64,000 nt of DNA from Thermohalobaculum sp951813525. Its GTDB lineage: Bacteria > Pseudomonadota > Alphaproteobacteria > Rhodobacterales > Rhodobacteraceae. The position numbers and the translations under genes were made by a program. Below, one piece after another: positions 15,783 to 24,194 of this stretch (its first letter is position 1; the number at the start of each line of letters is the position of its first letter). Under the pieces are notes generated by a model, which did not search any database, was not told the DNA's origin, and worked only from the letters and a program-made list of their open reading frames with translations. The stretch is from contig CATOTJ020000002.1 of the NCBI GenBank assembly GCA_951813525.2, forward strand, positions 2,108,001-2,172,000, read 5' to 3'.

Positions 15783-16901
15783 TCAGAAGCTGAGGCCGAT
15801 GCCCGTGCCAATGACCCAGCCGCTGCGATCGTCCGGCGTCGTTGTCATGCCGTTCAAATTCGGGTTGTCGAGATCGACATAGGCCGCGAAGAGGTTCAGA
15901 CGAACGCCCTTGGCCAGCTTGTAGTCGACAGCAGCGCCAAAGGTGTCCTGCTCCATCGTTGCGCCGCCCGGTTCGCCGTTTTCACCGTGGAAGTAGGTCA
16001 GCGAGAAGGTCCACGGACCGGTCGCGTAGCTGACGCCGACATCGTAGGCCCTGCCGTCGTCAACACCGGCGGCGTGCTCGTTCGATTCAGCGAATGAACC
16101 ACCGATGGTGAAACCGGCATAGCCAAGGTTCACACCGAAGGCGTAAACGGTCGGTGTGTCCGGACCGGCGGCCAGGTTGGCCTGGCCAACACCGTAGCGC
16201 GCGGAAAGGGCAACGTTGAAATCGCCGAAGGTCTGCACATAGTTGGCGCCGACGTCGAAGATGTGGCCCAGGGTACCCGTGCCGCCTGCGATGTTGGTCG
16301 GACCGAAGTTGTCCTGCAGACCGTCATGCGCGTAGGAAACACCCAGCTGGAAACCAGCAAAGCGCGGCGTGAAGTAGGTGATGCGCTTGGCATCGTTGTT
16401 GCCGCCAACTTCCAGGAACGTGGTGCCCAGCGTGCCGCGAAAGACGGAGTCGACGCCGGTTGCGCCCGTCCAGGCAATGTAGTCACCGGTCGACGGCGAG
16501 TTCAGCGAGATGATCGCGGCGTTAGGCGCGCCGTAGGTCATCTTGTAACCGGCCGAGTTTTCCGAACCGATCAGGATTTCACCGAACGAACCTTTGATCT
16601 GCACATAGGATTCATCGATCTGGTCGCCGTTCGTTTCGCCTTCCAGCTGGATGTTGGCGCCGATCTTGATGCCGTTGTCCAGAGTGATCGACGGCAGGAA
16701 GAAGATTTCCGTGTTCGTCGAGACGTCGACACCGTCGAAGTCTGCGGTGCCACCAGGCGGTACATCGGTGGTCGCATAGGCAACCATTGCGTTATAGTAG
16801 CCGCCGACGCGAACGTCCCATTCGGCTGCGGAGGCCGGAGCGGCCATAGCACCGGCGACCGCGATGGCGCTGGTGCTGGTGCTGAGGAGAATCTTTTTCA
16901 T
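15783..16901 (-). CDS. Outer-membrane porin
   Basis: A 372-residue general-diffusion porin of the alphaproteobacterial/Gram-negative type. The signal peptide MKKILLSTSTSAIAVAGAM ends at SAAEW, and the chain closes with GIGLSF, the terminal aromatic residue recognised by the BAM machinery. The body alternates glycine- and aromatic-rich amphipathic strands (for example GGYYNAMVAYATTD and LNLFAAYVDLD). The eyelet loop probably lies in the Asp-rich part near residues 80-110. The ATG at 16901 opens the signal peptide. It is monocistronic, with its own terminator and a long upstream region. Confidence 0.93.
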   Translation of the reverse strand: MKKILLSTSTSAIAVAGAMAAPASAAEWDVRVGGYYNAMVAYATTDVPPGGTADFDGVDVSTNTEIFFLPSITLDNGIKIGANIQLEGETNGDQIDESYVQIKGSFGEILIGSENSAGYKMTYGAPNAAIISLNSPSTGDYIAWTGATGVDSVFRGTLGTTFLEVGGNNDAKRITYFTPRFAGFQLGVSYAHDGLQDNFGPTNIAGGTGTLGHIFDVGANYVQTFGDFNVALSARYGVGQANLAAGPDTPTVYAFGVNLGYAGFTIGGSFAESNEHAAGVDDGRAYDVGVSYATGPWTFSLTYFHGENGEPGGATMEQDTFGAAVDYKLAKGVRLNLFAAYVDLDNPNLNGMTTTPDDRSGWVIGTGIGLSF

Positions 16902-17336
16902 TTGTCCCTCATAGAGTTCAGTTTCACACGTGCGAATTTGGACGGAAGGAGCCTGTTCCCAAATTTCCCATCCAATGGGGGTACACCCTGCGTGGGGTTT
17001 TCCCGCTTTCTGCCGAGACCGCAACCGCGTACTTCCCGGCACACCCGATGAAGTTGGGCAGGGTGTATTTTTGCAACAATTCTGCTGTGGGACCGGTCGA
17101 TATTGACGATCCAGCGGCGATATCGCCGGTCAAATGACCCTTTTCACGGGGCCGGATGGTGATCGGTCAAGTCCTGCACCGACGACAAACTGCTGAAGTT
17201 GCAAGTGATTGCCGGGCGCGGCAGGGTCCGGATCCGGGACGCATTGACGAGATTGCGGCAGGTCCAGGCACGGGCCGCGGGCGTCCGCGTGCTGGCGCCG
17301 TCGGGATGTACAAACACGGCGGCCTCCGCGCTTTGG
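16902..17336. other. Long intergenic region upstream of the porin
   Basis: No protein or RNA gene is seen in these 435 bp between the porin start and the GMC oxidoreductase stop. It must contain the porin promoter and leader. A perfect 14-bp palindrome CGGCGATATCGCCG (17115-17128) lies about 215 bp before the porin start and could be a regulator site. A low-quality -35 TTGACC overlaps it on the minus strand, without a good -10. Confidence 0.6.
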
Positions 17337-18974
17337 TCAGTTGGGTGGCAGCCCCTCGGCCATCTCGGGCTCGAGACCGCGGATCATGTCGCTTGCCTTA
17401 TCGGCAATCATGATCGTCGCGGCGTTCAGATTGGCCGACAACATCATGGGCATGACCGACGCATCGACGACCCGCAGGTTGTCGATGCCGTGGACGCGCA
17501 GTTCGTCATCGACCACGGCGGCCGGATCGGTGGCCGGGCCCATGCGGCAGGTGCCCGCGGGGTGAAAGGTTGTGGTGGCGCGTTCGCGTGCCATTGCCAG
17601 CAGTTCTTCATCGGATTGTATGTCCGCGCCGGGATAGGCTTCGTGATCGTAATAGGGCGCAAGCGGCGCCGATTGCGAGAGCGTGCGCGCCAGTTTGATC
17701 CCGGCGAGCAGAACCCGGCGGTCGCTTTCGACGCTGAAATATTGCGGGTCGATCAGCGGTTGCTGGAACGGGTCGGCGGAACGGACCAGGCAATGACCGC
17801 TGCTGTCGGGGCGCTGTTGCCAGACGGCAAAGGTCATGCCCGGCTTGCCTTCGAGCTTTCCCTGAACACCGTCATCATAGCTGGCCGGTGTAAAGGTCAT
17901 TTGCAGATCGGACTGTTCGACCGCCGGGTGCGAACGCCAGAAGCAATAGACCAGCGTCGGGCTGAGCGAGAGGGCGCCCTTGCGCGACAGGGCATATTTC
18001 ATCACCTGACCGATCAGCGACAGGCCGCGGGTCGTTTCGTTGATCGTCTCGATATCTTTGACACGCACCGTCATGCGCGGGGCGAAATGGTCGCGCAGGT
18101 TCTGGCCGACCCCGGGCAGTTCGTGCCGGCACTCGATCCCGGCGCTGCGCAAATGATCCGGGTCGCCGATGCCGGAAAGCTGCAGAAGCTGTGGGCTGTT
18201 GAAGGTGCCGCCCGCAAGGATGACCTCGCGCCGGGCGTGAACCTCTTTCGCAGCGCCCATGCGCCCGCCGCGGCGATAACGCACGCCGGTCGCCTTTTTG
18301 CCGTCGAGGATCAGGCCGGTTGCGTGGGCGTTGGTGCGCACGTCCAGATTATTGCGGTTGCGCACGGGATGCAGGAAGGCATCGGCGGCGCTGACCCGGC
18401 GCCCGCTCCGGACATTGCGTTGAACATAGCTGACGCCCTCTTGCTTGGCGCCGTTATAATCGGGATTGCGCGGGATGCCGTGCTGGACACAGCCTTCGAT
18501 GAAGGCTTCGGTCAGGGGATGGCGCCAGTCGAGATCGATGACCGGGATCGGACCGTCATCGCCGCGGTAAACCGGATCGCCGCCCGGGCGGCTTTCGATG
18601 CGCCGGAAATAGGGCAGCACATCGGCATAGCCCCATCCGCGATTGCCGCGTTGCGCCCAATGATCGAAATCGGCGGCCTGACCGCGGTTCCAGACCAGCC
18701 CGTTGATCGAAGACGAGCCGCCGAGGGTCTTGCCGCGCGGGGCGAAGATGCGCCGCCCGGCGGTGCCTTCGGATGCCTCCATCTCGTAACACCAGTTCAC
18801 GGATTTCATGGCGAAGGTCTTCATGAAACCGGCCGGCAGTTGGATATAGGGATGCCAGTCGCGCCCGCCCGCCTCCAGCACACAGACCGTGACGCCGGGA
18901 TCGGCGCTGAGGCGGTTGGCCAGAACACAGCCCGCCGATCCTGCGCCAACGACGATATAGTCGAATTCGTCCAT
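17337..18974 (-). CDS. GMC-family FAD oxidoreductase (choline/alcohol dehydrogenase-like)
   Basis: A flavoenzyme of 545 residues that oxidises an alcohol group. It has the N-terminal FAD-binding DYIVVGAGSAGCVLANRL, the GMC signature GKTLGGSSSINGLVWNRG near residue 83, and the second signature GTFNSPQLLQLSGIG near 265. The C-terminal HPAGTCRMG (about 480) carries the catalytic histidine, with NLNAATIMIADKASDMI following. The family includes choline dehydrogenase, but this protein lacks anything that singles out choline. The ATG at 18974 gives MDEFDYIVVGAG. It stands alone, divergent from the thioredoxin-fold gene. Confidence 0.93.
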   Translation of the reverse strand: MDEFDYIVVGAGSAGCVLANRLSADPGVTVCVLEAGGRDWHPYIQLPAGFMKTFAMKSVNWCYEMEASEGTAGRRIFAPRGKTLGGSSSINGLVWNRGQAADFDHWAQRGNRGWGYADVLPYFRRIESRPGGDPVYRGDDGPIPVIDLDWRHPLTEAFIEGCVQHGIPRNPDYNGAKQEGVSYVQRNVRSGRRVSAADAFLHPVRNRNNLDVRTNAHATGLILDGKKATGVRYRRGGRMGAAKEVHARREVILAGGTFNSPQLLQLSGIGDPDHLRSAGIECRHELPGVGQNLRDHFAPRMTVRVKDIETINETTRGLSLIGQVMKYALSRKGALSLSPTLVYCFWRSHPAVEQSDLQMTFTPASYDDGVQGKLEGKPGMTFAVWQQRPDSSGHCLVRSADPFQQPLIDPQYFSVESDRRVLLAGIKLARTLSQSAPLAPYYDHEAYPGADIQSDEELLAMARERATTTFHPAGTCRMGPATDPAAVVDDELRVHGIDNLRVVDASVMPMMLSANLNAATIMIADKASDMIRGLEPEMAEGLPPN

Positions 18975-19235
18975 GCCGTTTGCCCCTTGGTTCCACAGGG
19001 ATTTAGAGGCTGGAGCAGGTCCTGTGAAGGGGCCGTGGATCGGCAGGGCGATGATTGGCGCGCGCGCCACGGCCCCGCCGGGCGGTCTTTCGCGGTGTCC
19101 GGGCCTGGGCACGCAGCGCCGTCTTGTTACCGGCACCTCACCAAACCGTCAGAGCAAGTGAACGGAACGTTAGAGAAATTCAGGCCGGGTTCGTGGATAG
19201 TTGAAACGCATCCAGACGCGAATGGGGAAGGCTGA

Positions 19236-19757
19236 ATGAAACGCCGCAAATCGAACCAGAAATCCCAGGGCAAGCGGCAAGCTGCTGCCGGGGCCGCCCA
19301 AAAGAAGAAGTCGATGTCGCGCCGCGATTTGCTGGGTCTCGCCAAATTCGGGGCGGTGGCGGCGGTCGTCTTTGGCGGCGGCGGCTGGTATGTGGTCAGC
19401 AAGGTCCAGGCCAGCATGTCCGAGGGCGATCTGAGCAAGATCGGCAACGGCATCCCGGCGATTGTGCAGGTACATGACCCGCAATGCCCGACCTGCAACG
19501 CCCTGCAGCGGGCGGCGCGCGATGCCTTGGCATCTTTTGACGACGCGAAAGTTCAGTACCTGGTCGCCAATCTGACCGTTCCCGACGGACGCGATTTTGC
19601 GCGCGAGCACAATGCCGGACGCGTGACGCTGTTGCTGTTCGACGGCGAGGGCCGGCGGGTTCGGAGCCTGACGGGCCGGCGCACGAAACACGAGCTGGAG
19701 GCGTTGTTCCGGGACCATCTGGACCGATATGGCGCGAAGGATGCGGCCAGCGGCTAG
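19236..19757 (+). CDS. Membrane-anchored thioredoxin-fold protein
   Basis: A 173-residue protein with a very basic N-terminus (KRRKSNQKSQGKRQ), a single hydrophobic segment at about 32-54 and a periplasmic thioredoxin-like domain. The redox motif CPTC is at Cys84-Cys87, preceded by IPAIVQVHDPQ as in the thioredoxin beta strand. The segment SRRDLLG before the membrane segment looks like a twin-arginine motif, so Tat-type targeting is possible. The domain is short for thioredoxin, and a cis-proline region is not obvious (RVTLLLFDGEG). Its partner is unknown; it may reduce disulfides in the periplasm. It stands alone. Confidence 0.8.
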   Translation: MKRRKSNQKSQGKRQAAAGAAQKKKSMSRRDLLGLAKFGAVAAVVFGGGGWYVVSKVQASMSEGDLSKIGNGIPAIVQVHDPQCPTCNALQRAARDALASFDDAKVQYLVANLTVPDGRDFAREHNAGRVTLLLFDGEGRRVRSLTGRRTKHELEALFRDHLDRYGAKDAASG

Positions 19758-19867
19758 CCGGTTAAGCTGACAGGAATTCGGCGGCGCCGGGCGGCCCCTA
19801 TCGGGGGTTGACCGGTCTTGCCGCATTTGCGGATCTGTGATCGTCTTTCGGGAACGGAGGATGGATC

Positions 19868-20548
19868 ATGCCAAACTCGGCCAAGCCAAATTCGGACAAG
19901 ACGAATTCGGAAAAACCAAAGCGGGCGCTGATTGAAGGGCGCCCTGCATTGATTGTCATCGATATTCAGGCCGGGACCTTTCTGGACCAGCGCGAGGAGG
20001 GCCGGTCGATCCCGCATATGCCCGACTATGCCGCGCGGATGGCGAAGGCCCGCAAGGCCGTCGACAAGGCGCGGGACTGCGCGATCCCGGTGATCTTCAT
20101 TCAGGAAGTGCACAGGCCCGACCTGATCGATTTCGGGCGCGAGTTGGATGGTGACGAGGATGTCCACTGTGTCGAGGGCAATCCGAACACCGAGATTGCA
20201 GTGGCCGAGATGGGCTTTCGCGCGGACGATTATCTGATCCGCAAGCGCCGGTATTCGGCCTTTTTCGGGACCGATTTCGAGATTTTGCTGAAGGGTCTGA
20301 AGGTCGACACGTTGTTGCTGACCGGCGGGCTGACCGATGTCTGTGTGCACTATACCTTCGCCGACGGCCATCAGCACGACTATTTCTGCCGGGTGATCGA
20401 AGACTGTGTCGCCGGATCGAGCGAAGCGGCCCATGAGGCATCGCTGCGGGCGATGGAGTACCTGCAAACGGGTGCGCGCCGGTCGTTGGCGGAGGTTCTG
20501 GCGGCAATGGACGAGGCATCGCTGCGAACGCAAAGCCCGGCCGCCTGA
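19868..20548 (+). CDS. Isochorismatase-family cysteine hydrolase
   Basis: A 226-residue hydrolase of the isochorismatase/nicotinamidase fold. The catalytic triad can be read: Asp32 in VIDIQAGTF, Lys126 in RKRRYSAFFGT and Cys159 in LTDVCVHYT. Residues in the substrate pocket do not identify the amide or enol-ether that is cleaved. The first 18 residues are an unusual Asn-Ser-Lys-Pro stretch encoded by three imperfect 15-bp repeats (19871-19915), outside the enzyme domain. GAACGGAGG precedes the ATG by 7 bases. A second member of this fold in the window is the nicotinamidase at 33.9 kb. Confidence 0.9.
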   Translation: MPNSAKPNSDKTNSEKPKRALIEGRPALIVIDIQAGTFLDQREEGRSIPHMPDYAARMAKARKAVDKARDCAIPVIFIQEVHRPDLIDFGRELDGDEDVHCVEGNPNTEIAVAEMGFRADDYLIRKRRYSAFFGTDFEILLKGLKVDTLLLTGGLTDVCVHYTFADGHQHDYFCRVIEDCVAGSSEAAHEASLRAMEYLQTGARRSLAEVLAAMDEASLRTQSPAA

Positions 20549-20690
20549 TCGGGCGGCTGGGCTGATATCAGACCCGGGCGGCTGCGGTTTCGACGAACGA
20601 GAGGCCCGTTTGCGGACGAGCGTTGAGCGCGGTTCAACCCGATAGTCGCGGGTTGAACACTCTTAGCTCGAGCCCTCCTGTTTTCAGGGC

Positions 20691-20711
20691 GTCTGACCGG
20701 GTCGGTCAGAC
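20691..20711. terminator. Hairpin after the broken cytochrome gene
   Basis: GTCTGACC and GGTCAGAC form a perfect 8-bp stem with the 5-base loop GGGTC, 12 bp beyond the last stop of the cytochrome-like frame. There is no T-run on either side, so it is only a candidate terminator. Confidence 0.45.
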
Positions 20712-20722
20712 GTGCAGATGCC

Positions 20723-21070
20723 CTAGCAGGACGCCCTGCCGGTTGGGACGCAGACCTGACCTGTTGTCACATAGCGCCCGCCGCTGTCATAGATATCCAT
20801 GGTCTTGTTCCGGCACGGCACCGGACGCAGCTGGTTGTTGGCCTTCAGGTAGAGTCAAAACTGCTCGCCGTCCGCCGTGAACCTTTTGGAGTTCATTTTG
20901 CCGACATGGCAGCCGGTGCATGACAGACCCGTTTCATTGGCAAATTGCGGGATCGCGTCCGCACGGTCGGTCGAGAACACAGTCGCCGAGAACACGGCGA
21001 CGAAAACGATTGCCCCAGTCACGGTGGCGGCAATGCCTATCTTCTTCAACAGGCTCGAAAAAATGGACAT
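20723..21070 (-). pseudogene. Small c-type cytochrome-like protein with in-frame TGA
   Basis: The frame starts with a signal or anchor segment (IAATVTGAIVFVAVFSATVF), then FANETGLSCTGCHVGKMN with a haem-binding CTGCH at about residue 50. After GEQF (residue 71) there is a TGA at 20855-20857, followed by 43 further in-frame codons ending CVPTGRASC and TAG. The downstream codons keep the local character and contain three cysteines, so the protein was probably about 115 residues and lost by a nonsense change, for example TGG to TGA. An IS5-type element sits 68 bp upstream of the start and may have cut off its promoter. A functional 71-residue product cannot be excluded. Recoding of UGA is unlikely, as no SECIS-like hairpin is evident. 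Confidence 0.6.
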
Positions 21071-21138
21071 GGTCTACTCTTCCCTTCATCCGGTAATACA
21101 ACTCCGCAAATCACCCTCGAATCGCGGTTGTCCTTTTA

Positions 21139-21979
21139 GGGTCTGTGGACATTCATCTTGACGCGATGAGCGCAGCAGCGAGGTTCCAGCAGGCGGCGTA
21201 GCTGCAATCAGTTTTGTCGTACCGCGTGGCTATGCCTCTGAATTCCTTTATCTTTGCGAAGTAGTTTTCGACGAGATGCCGCCATTTGTAGACCTCAATG
21301 TCGTAGGCGCGCTTTATCTTTCGATTGCCCTTAGGCGGGATCACGGCGGTTGCGCCGCGCGCATCGAGTTCTTTCAGCAGCCAATTCGCGTCAAATGCCC
21401 TGTCCGCGAGCAGGGCATCGAACGAAACATCTTTGATCAGCGGCGCGACACCCTTCATATCGTGCGCCTGTCCCGGCAGAAGCAGGAACCGCACCAGGTT
21501 CCCAAGCGCATCGACCAGCGCTACGATCTTGGTCGTCAGCCCGCCACGCGAGCGTCCGATGGCCTGAGCCTGAGCCCCCCTTTTGCGCCGGTGGCTTTCT
21601 GGTGAACCTGAACAATGGTGCCATCGATAAGCGCATATTCAAGGTCGGGGTCATCACTCACCGCCTTGAAAAGACTCTCGAAAACACCTGCTTTGGCCCA
21701 TCGCCGGAAGCGCCGGAACTGGCTGTTCCAATTTCCAAAAGCGGGCGGCAGGTCACGCCACGGTGACCCCGTGCGCACACGCCAGAACACAGCCTCCACA
21801 AACAGCCGGTTATTCTTCGCGGTCACGCCGCTGTCGCTGGCTTTGCCTGGAAGGTGGGGTTCAAGCCGCTGCCACAAAACATCTGTCACCACAAACCGCT
21901 GCTCGTTCATTCAAACCTCCGTTTCGAAAGTTTGAATCAGAAATCAGATCAAATGGGAATCCTGATTGTCCACGGACCC
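21139..21979 (-). mobile_element. IS5-family (IS427-type) insertion sequence
   Basis: An 841-bp element with 13-bp terminal inverted repeats GGGTCTGTGGACA and GGGTCCGTGGACA (21139-21151 and 21967-21979, 12/13 identical), flanked by a TA direct repeat (21137-21138 and 21980-21981). Both points fit the IS427 group, which duplicates TA-type targets. The transposase is read from the minus strand in two frames. It is inserted between the broken cytochrome gene and the nitroreductase. Confidence 0.93.
21153..21910 (-). CDS. IS5/IS427 transposase, two frames joined by -1 frameshift
   Basis: The first frame (21910 down to 21536) gives the N-terminal part with EQRFVVTDVLWQRLEPHLPG, FWRVRTGSPWRDLP and the first catalytic Asp in ALIDGTIVQVH. 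The second frame runs to 21153 and contains AQAIGRSRGGLTTK, the second Asp in LLADRAFDANW and the Glu in VENYFAKIKEFRGIATRYDK. The frames join by a -1 shift at a run of four A and six G (plus-strand 21575-21584). Such slippery runs produce the fused enzyme in this IS group, so the frame break is probably programmed and not damage. Together they give a complete DDE transposase of about 250 residues. Confidence 0.88.
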
Positions 21980-22163
21980 TAGTACGGATAGACGGTAACA
22001 ATCTTGCGCACATTTTCAAGAATTCTTAGTTTTCTTGCGAGGGGGGCCACGCAGCCTGTGACCGTCAGGGCGCGTTCCGGGCGCCCATGATCATCCATTC
22101 GATTGGAACGATGTGGACACCATGCGAGAGTTTCGGCCGAATTGAGAGCCGGAGACCAATGCG

Positions 22164-22838
22164 ATGAATGTCCATGAAGCCATCATGTCCCGCCATTCCT
22201 GCCGCCGGTTCAAGCCGGATCCGGTGCCCGAGGAAGCGTTGCGGCGCATTCTGACCGGCGCAGGCCGGGCGCCGTCGGGACACAATACCCAGCCCTGGCA
22301 AGTCCATGTGGTCCAGGGCGCCGTCAAGGACCGGATCACGGAAAAGGCGCTGGCCGCATCGGCCGGGCGGACGTCGATGAAAGCCAGCGATCCCGAGTTC
22401 GATTACTATCCCGTCGAGTGGTTCGAGCCCTATCTGTCGCGCAGGCGCGCCACCGGGTTCGGGCTGTACGGGGCATTGGGGATCGGACGCGATGACAAGG
22501 CGGAACGAACCGAACAGATGAACCGGAACTACAAGTTCTTTGATGCGCCGGTCGGTCTGTTCATCACGTTTTCACGGCGCATGTCGGTTGGGTCGTTCAT
22601 GGATGTGGGCATGTTCATTCAAAACATCCTGATCGGAGCGCGCGGCGAGGGTCTGCACACCTGCGGGCAGGTTGCCTGGTGCGATCACCATCAGATGGTG
22701 CGCGACGAATTGGGAATTGACCAGGACCAGTTAATGGCCTGCGGCATGTCGATCGGATACGCGGTCGAGGATGCGCCCGAGAATGTGTGGCGCACGGAAC
22801 GGGCGCCGATCGACGAGTGGGTGACGTTTCACCAATAG
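22164..22838 (+). CDS. Nitroreductase-family protein
   Basis: An FMN-dependent NAD(P)H oxidoreductase of 224 residues. The N-terminal HEAIMSRHSCRRFKPDPVPE holds the phosphate-binding arginines, APSGHNTQPWQVHVVQG binds FMN, and VGMFIQNILIGARGEGLHTC forms the dimer helix. The substrate may be a nitroaromatic, a quinone or an enone, and cannot be told from sequence. It starts 182 bp after the IS5-type element and is convergent with the unknown two-gene module. Confidence 0.9.
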   Translation: MNVHEAIMSRHSCRRFKPDPVPEEALRRILTGAGRAPSGHNTQPWQVHVVQGAVKDRITEKALAASAGRTSMKASDPEFDYYPVEWFEPYLSRRRATGFGLYGALGIGRDDKAERTEQMNRNYKFFDAPVGLFITFSRRMSVGSFMDVGMFIQNILIGARGEGLHTCGQVAWCDHHQMVRDELGIDQDQLMACGMSIGYAVEDAPENVWRTERAPIDEWVTFHQ

Positions 22839-22898
22839 GTCGTTCAAGGACACGTTGCGCCGCGCCGTTCAGTGTGTTGCTGAAATCGGCGCAAGCCT

Positions 22899-22916
22899 CC
22901 CCGGCGGAAGCCGGGG
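22899..22916. terminator. Hairpin between convergent genes
   Basis: CCCCGGC-GGAA-GCCGGGG is a perfect 7-bp GC stem with a tetraloop in the 99-bp gap between the nitroreductase stop and the stop of the leftward module. Neither side has a T-run. It probably helps to stop or shield both transcripts. Confidence 0.55.
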
Positions 22917-22937
22917 CGGTTGCCGGTCCGGGCCCTG

Positions 22938-24170
22938 TTACTTTTTCTTCTGGGCTTCTTCCTGCGCCTTGAGAAACGCCTCGATGTCGATTTCGCCGCT
23001 GTCCATCACGCGGCGCTCGACATTTGGATCGTCGAGCAATTCTTCGACCGAGACATCGCCGTTGGCAGCAGCGCGGAGTTCGGCCTCGTGCTTTCTCATG
23101 AGCCGGAGTTCCACGTCTATGTCCTGTTCGAGACGGTGCCAAAGCTGTTGAAGTTCGGTTTGGCGCTGCTCGATCGATCTGATCGTGTCCGCATCACTTT
23201 CCGAGGACAGTTTGGATTTGCTGCGCAGGAACACACCACTTCGCAACTGGCTGCTCAGTTCGAGGAAATCCTGCAACTCCTCGCGATATTCCTGAACGAC
23301 GACGCGCGACTGGTCGATCCACTGCTTTAGTGTCCGGGTTGCAATCGTGTCGTCCCCGATGTCTTCCAGGCCATCGATCAGCTTGCGCAGTTCATCAACC
23401 TTTTTTGGCGATCCCGACGCTTCGAGGAACTGATCGACATCTGACTGATAATCGACAAGCAGTTCAGCAAGCTTTTTGACGGCCTTGTAGACCTTTTCCA
23501 ACCTGCCGAAATTCTCGGCCAGGACCGCATCCTTCATTCCGTCGAGGATGCCGGTCGCCTTGCCCAGCATGTCGAGATAGTCCGCCCAATGACGCTTTCT
23601 GGACATCAGCAATTTGTCGTCACGGATCTTCAGGCCAAACTCGGCATAGCGCTGATCAAGATGTTTGGCGCGAATCTTGCCGTAGATCTCGCTGAGGCCC
23701 AGCTTTATCGCCCCGAGCGGGCCCGAGACCGGAAGCCCCAGGACCGCCAGCAACCGCCGGAAATCGGTATCGTTCTTGGCCGACTGATCCAGTATTTCGT
23801 TCGCTTTCTTGGTGTATTCGACCTGCGTTCGTTTCAGTTTACCGATATCTTCCAGAACTTCGCTTAACTGGTCGGCGAAGCCGGGTTTCGAAATCTCGCG
23901 CCAGATCACGGTTTGGTGTTGAAAGTATTTTTCACTGGTCAGTCGAAGACCGTCATTAATCTCGGGATCGTTTTCGTTTTCATCCGAGCTTGTCTTCAAC
24001 TGGTCGGTGACTTTTCGGCAGGTGTCCTCCCAATCGTCGAGGCCATCCATTTTTCCGCCGATGGTTTCCTTCACCCCGGCGCTCAGGTCTTTCAAGGTCT
24101 CGACGGCCAGTGCATCGAACTCGGCAACGTGCGGATTACTCTTGATCAGCTGTTCCAGCGTCATCGTCAT
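22938..24170 (-). CDS. Unknown all-helical protein, second gene of two-gene module
   Basis: A 410-residue protein I do not recognise. It is almost entirely charged and helical with heptad-like stretches (about 85-130, 215-260, 285-370), suggesting long coiled coils. One more hydrophobic segment, LLAVLGLPVSGPLGAIKLGL (about 143-162), interrupts them and could insert into or lie on a membrane. There is no signal peptide. It ends in KAQEEAQKKK. Translation starts 24 bp after the stop of the preceding gene with AAAGGAA 9 bases before the ATG, so the two form an operon. Helical scaffolds, BAR-like or pore-forming toxins share such a pattern, but none is supported by motifs. Confidence 0.75.
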   Translation of the reverse strand: MTMTLEQLIKSNPHVAEFDALAVETLKDLSAGVKETIGGKMDGLDDWEDTCRKVTDQLKTSSDENENDPEINDGLRLTSEKYFQHQTVIWREISKPGFADQLSEVLEDIGKLKRTQVEYTKKANEILDQSAKNDTDFRRLLAVLGLPVSGPLGAIKLGLSEIYGKIRAKHLDQRYAEFGLKIRDDKLLMSRKRHWADYLDMLGKATGILDGMKDAVLAENFGRLEKVYKAVKKLAELLVDYQSDVDQFLEASGSPKKVDELRKLIDGLEDIGDDTIATRTLKQWIDQSRVVVQEYREELQDFLELSSQLRSGVFLRSKSKLSSESDADTIRSIEQRQTELQQLWHRLEQDIDVELRLMRKHEAELRAAANGDVSVEELLDDPNVERRVMDSGEIDIEAFLKAQEEAQKKK

Positions 24171-24194
24171 CGTTTCAGATTCCTTTGGTCAAAA

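Noticed and set aside
17199..19235. Long plus-strand open frame opposite the GMC oxidoreductase (678 codons)
   Set aside because: The minus-strand gene has FAD and GMC signatures. The plus frame has no recognised motif and a typical shadow composition.
20855..20857. UGA read as selenocysteine in the cytochrome-like gene
   Set aside because: The position does not align with a known Sec site, no SECIS-like hairpin is visible directly after it, and both formate dehydrogenases use cysteine. A nonsense mutation is simpler.
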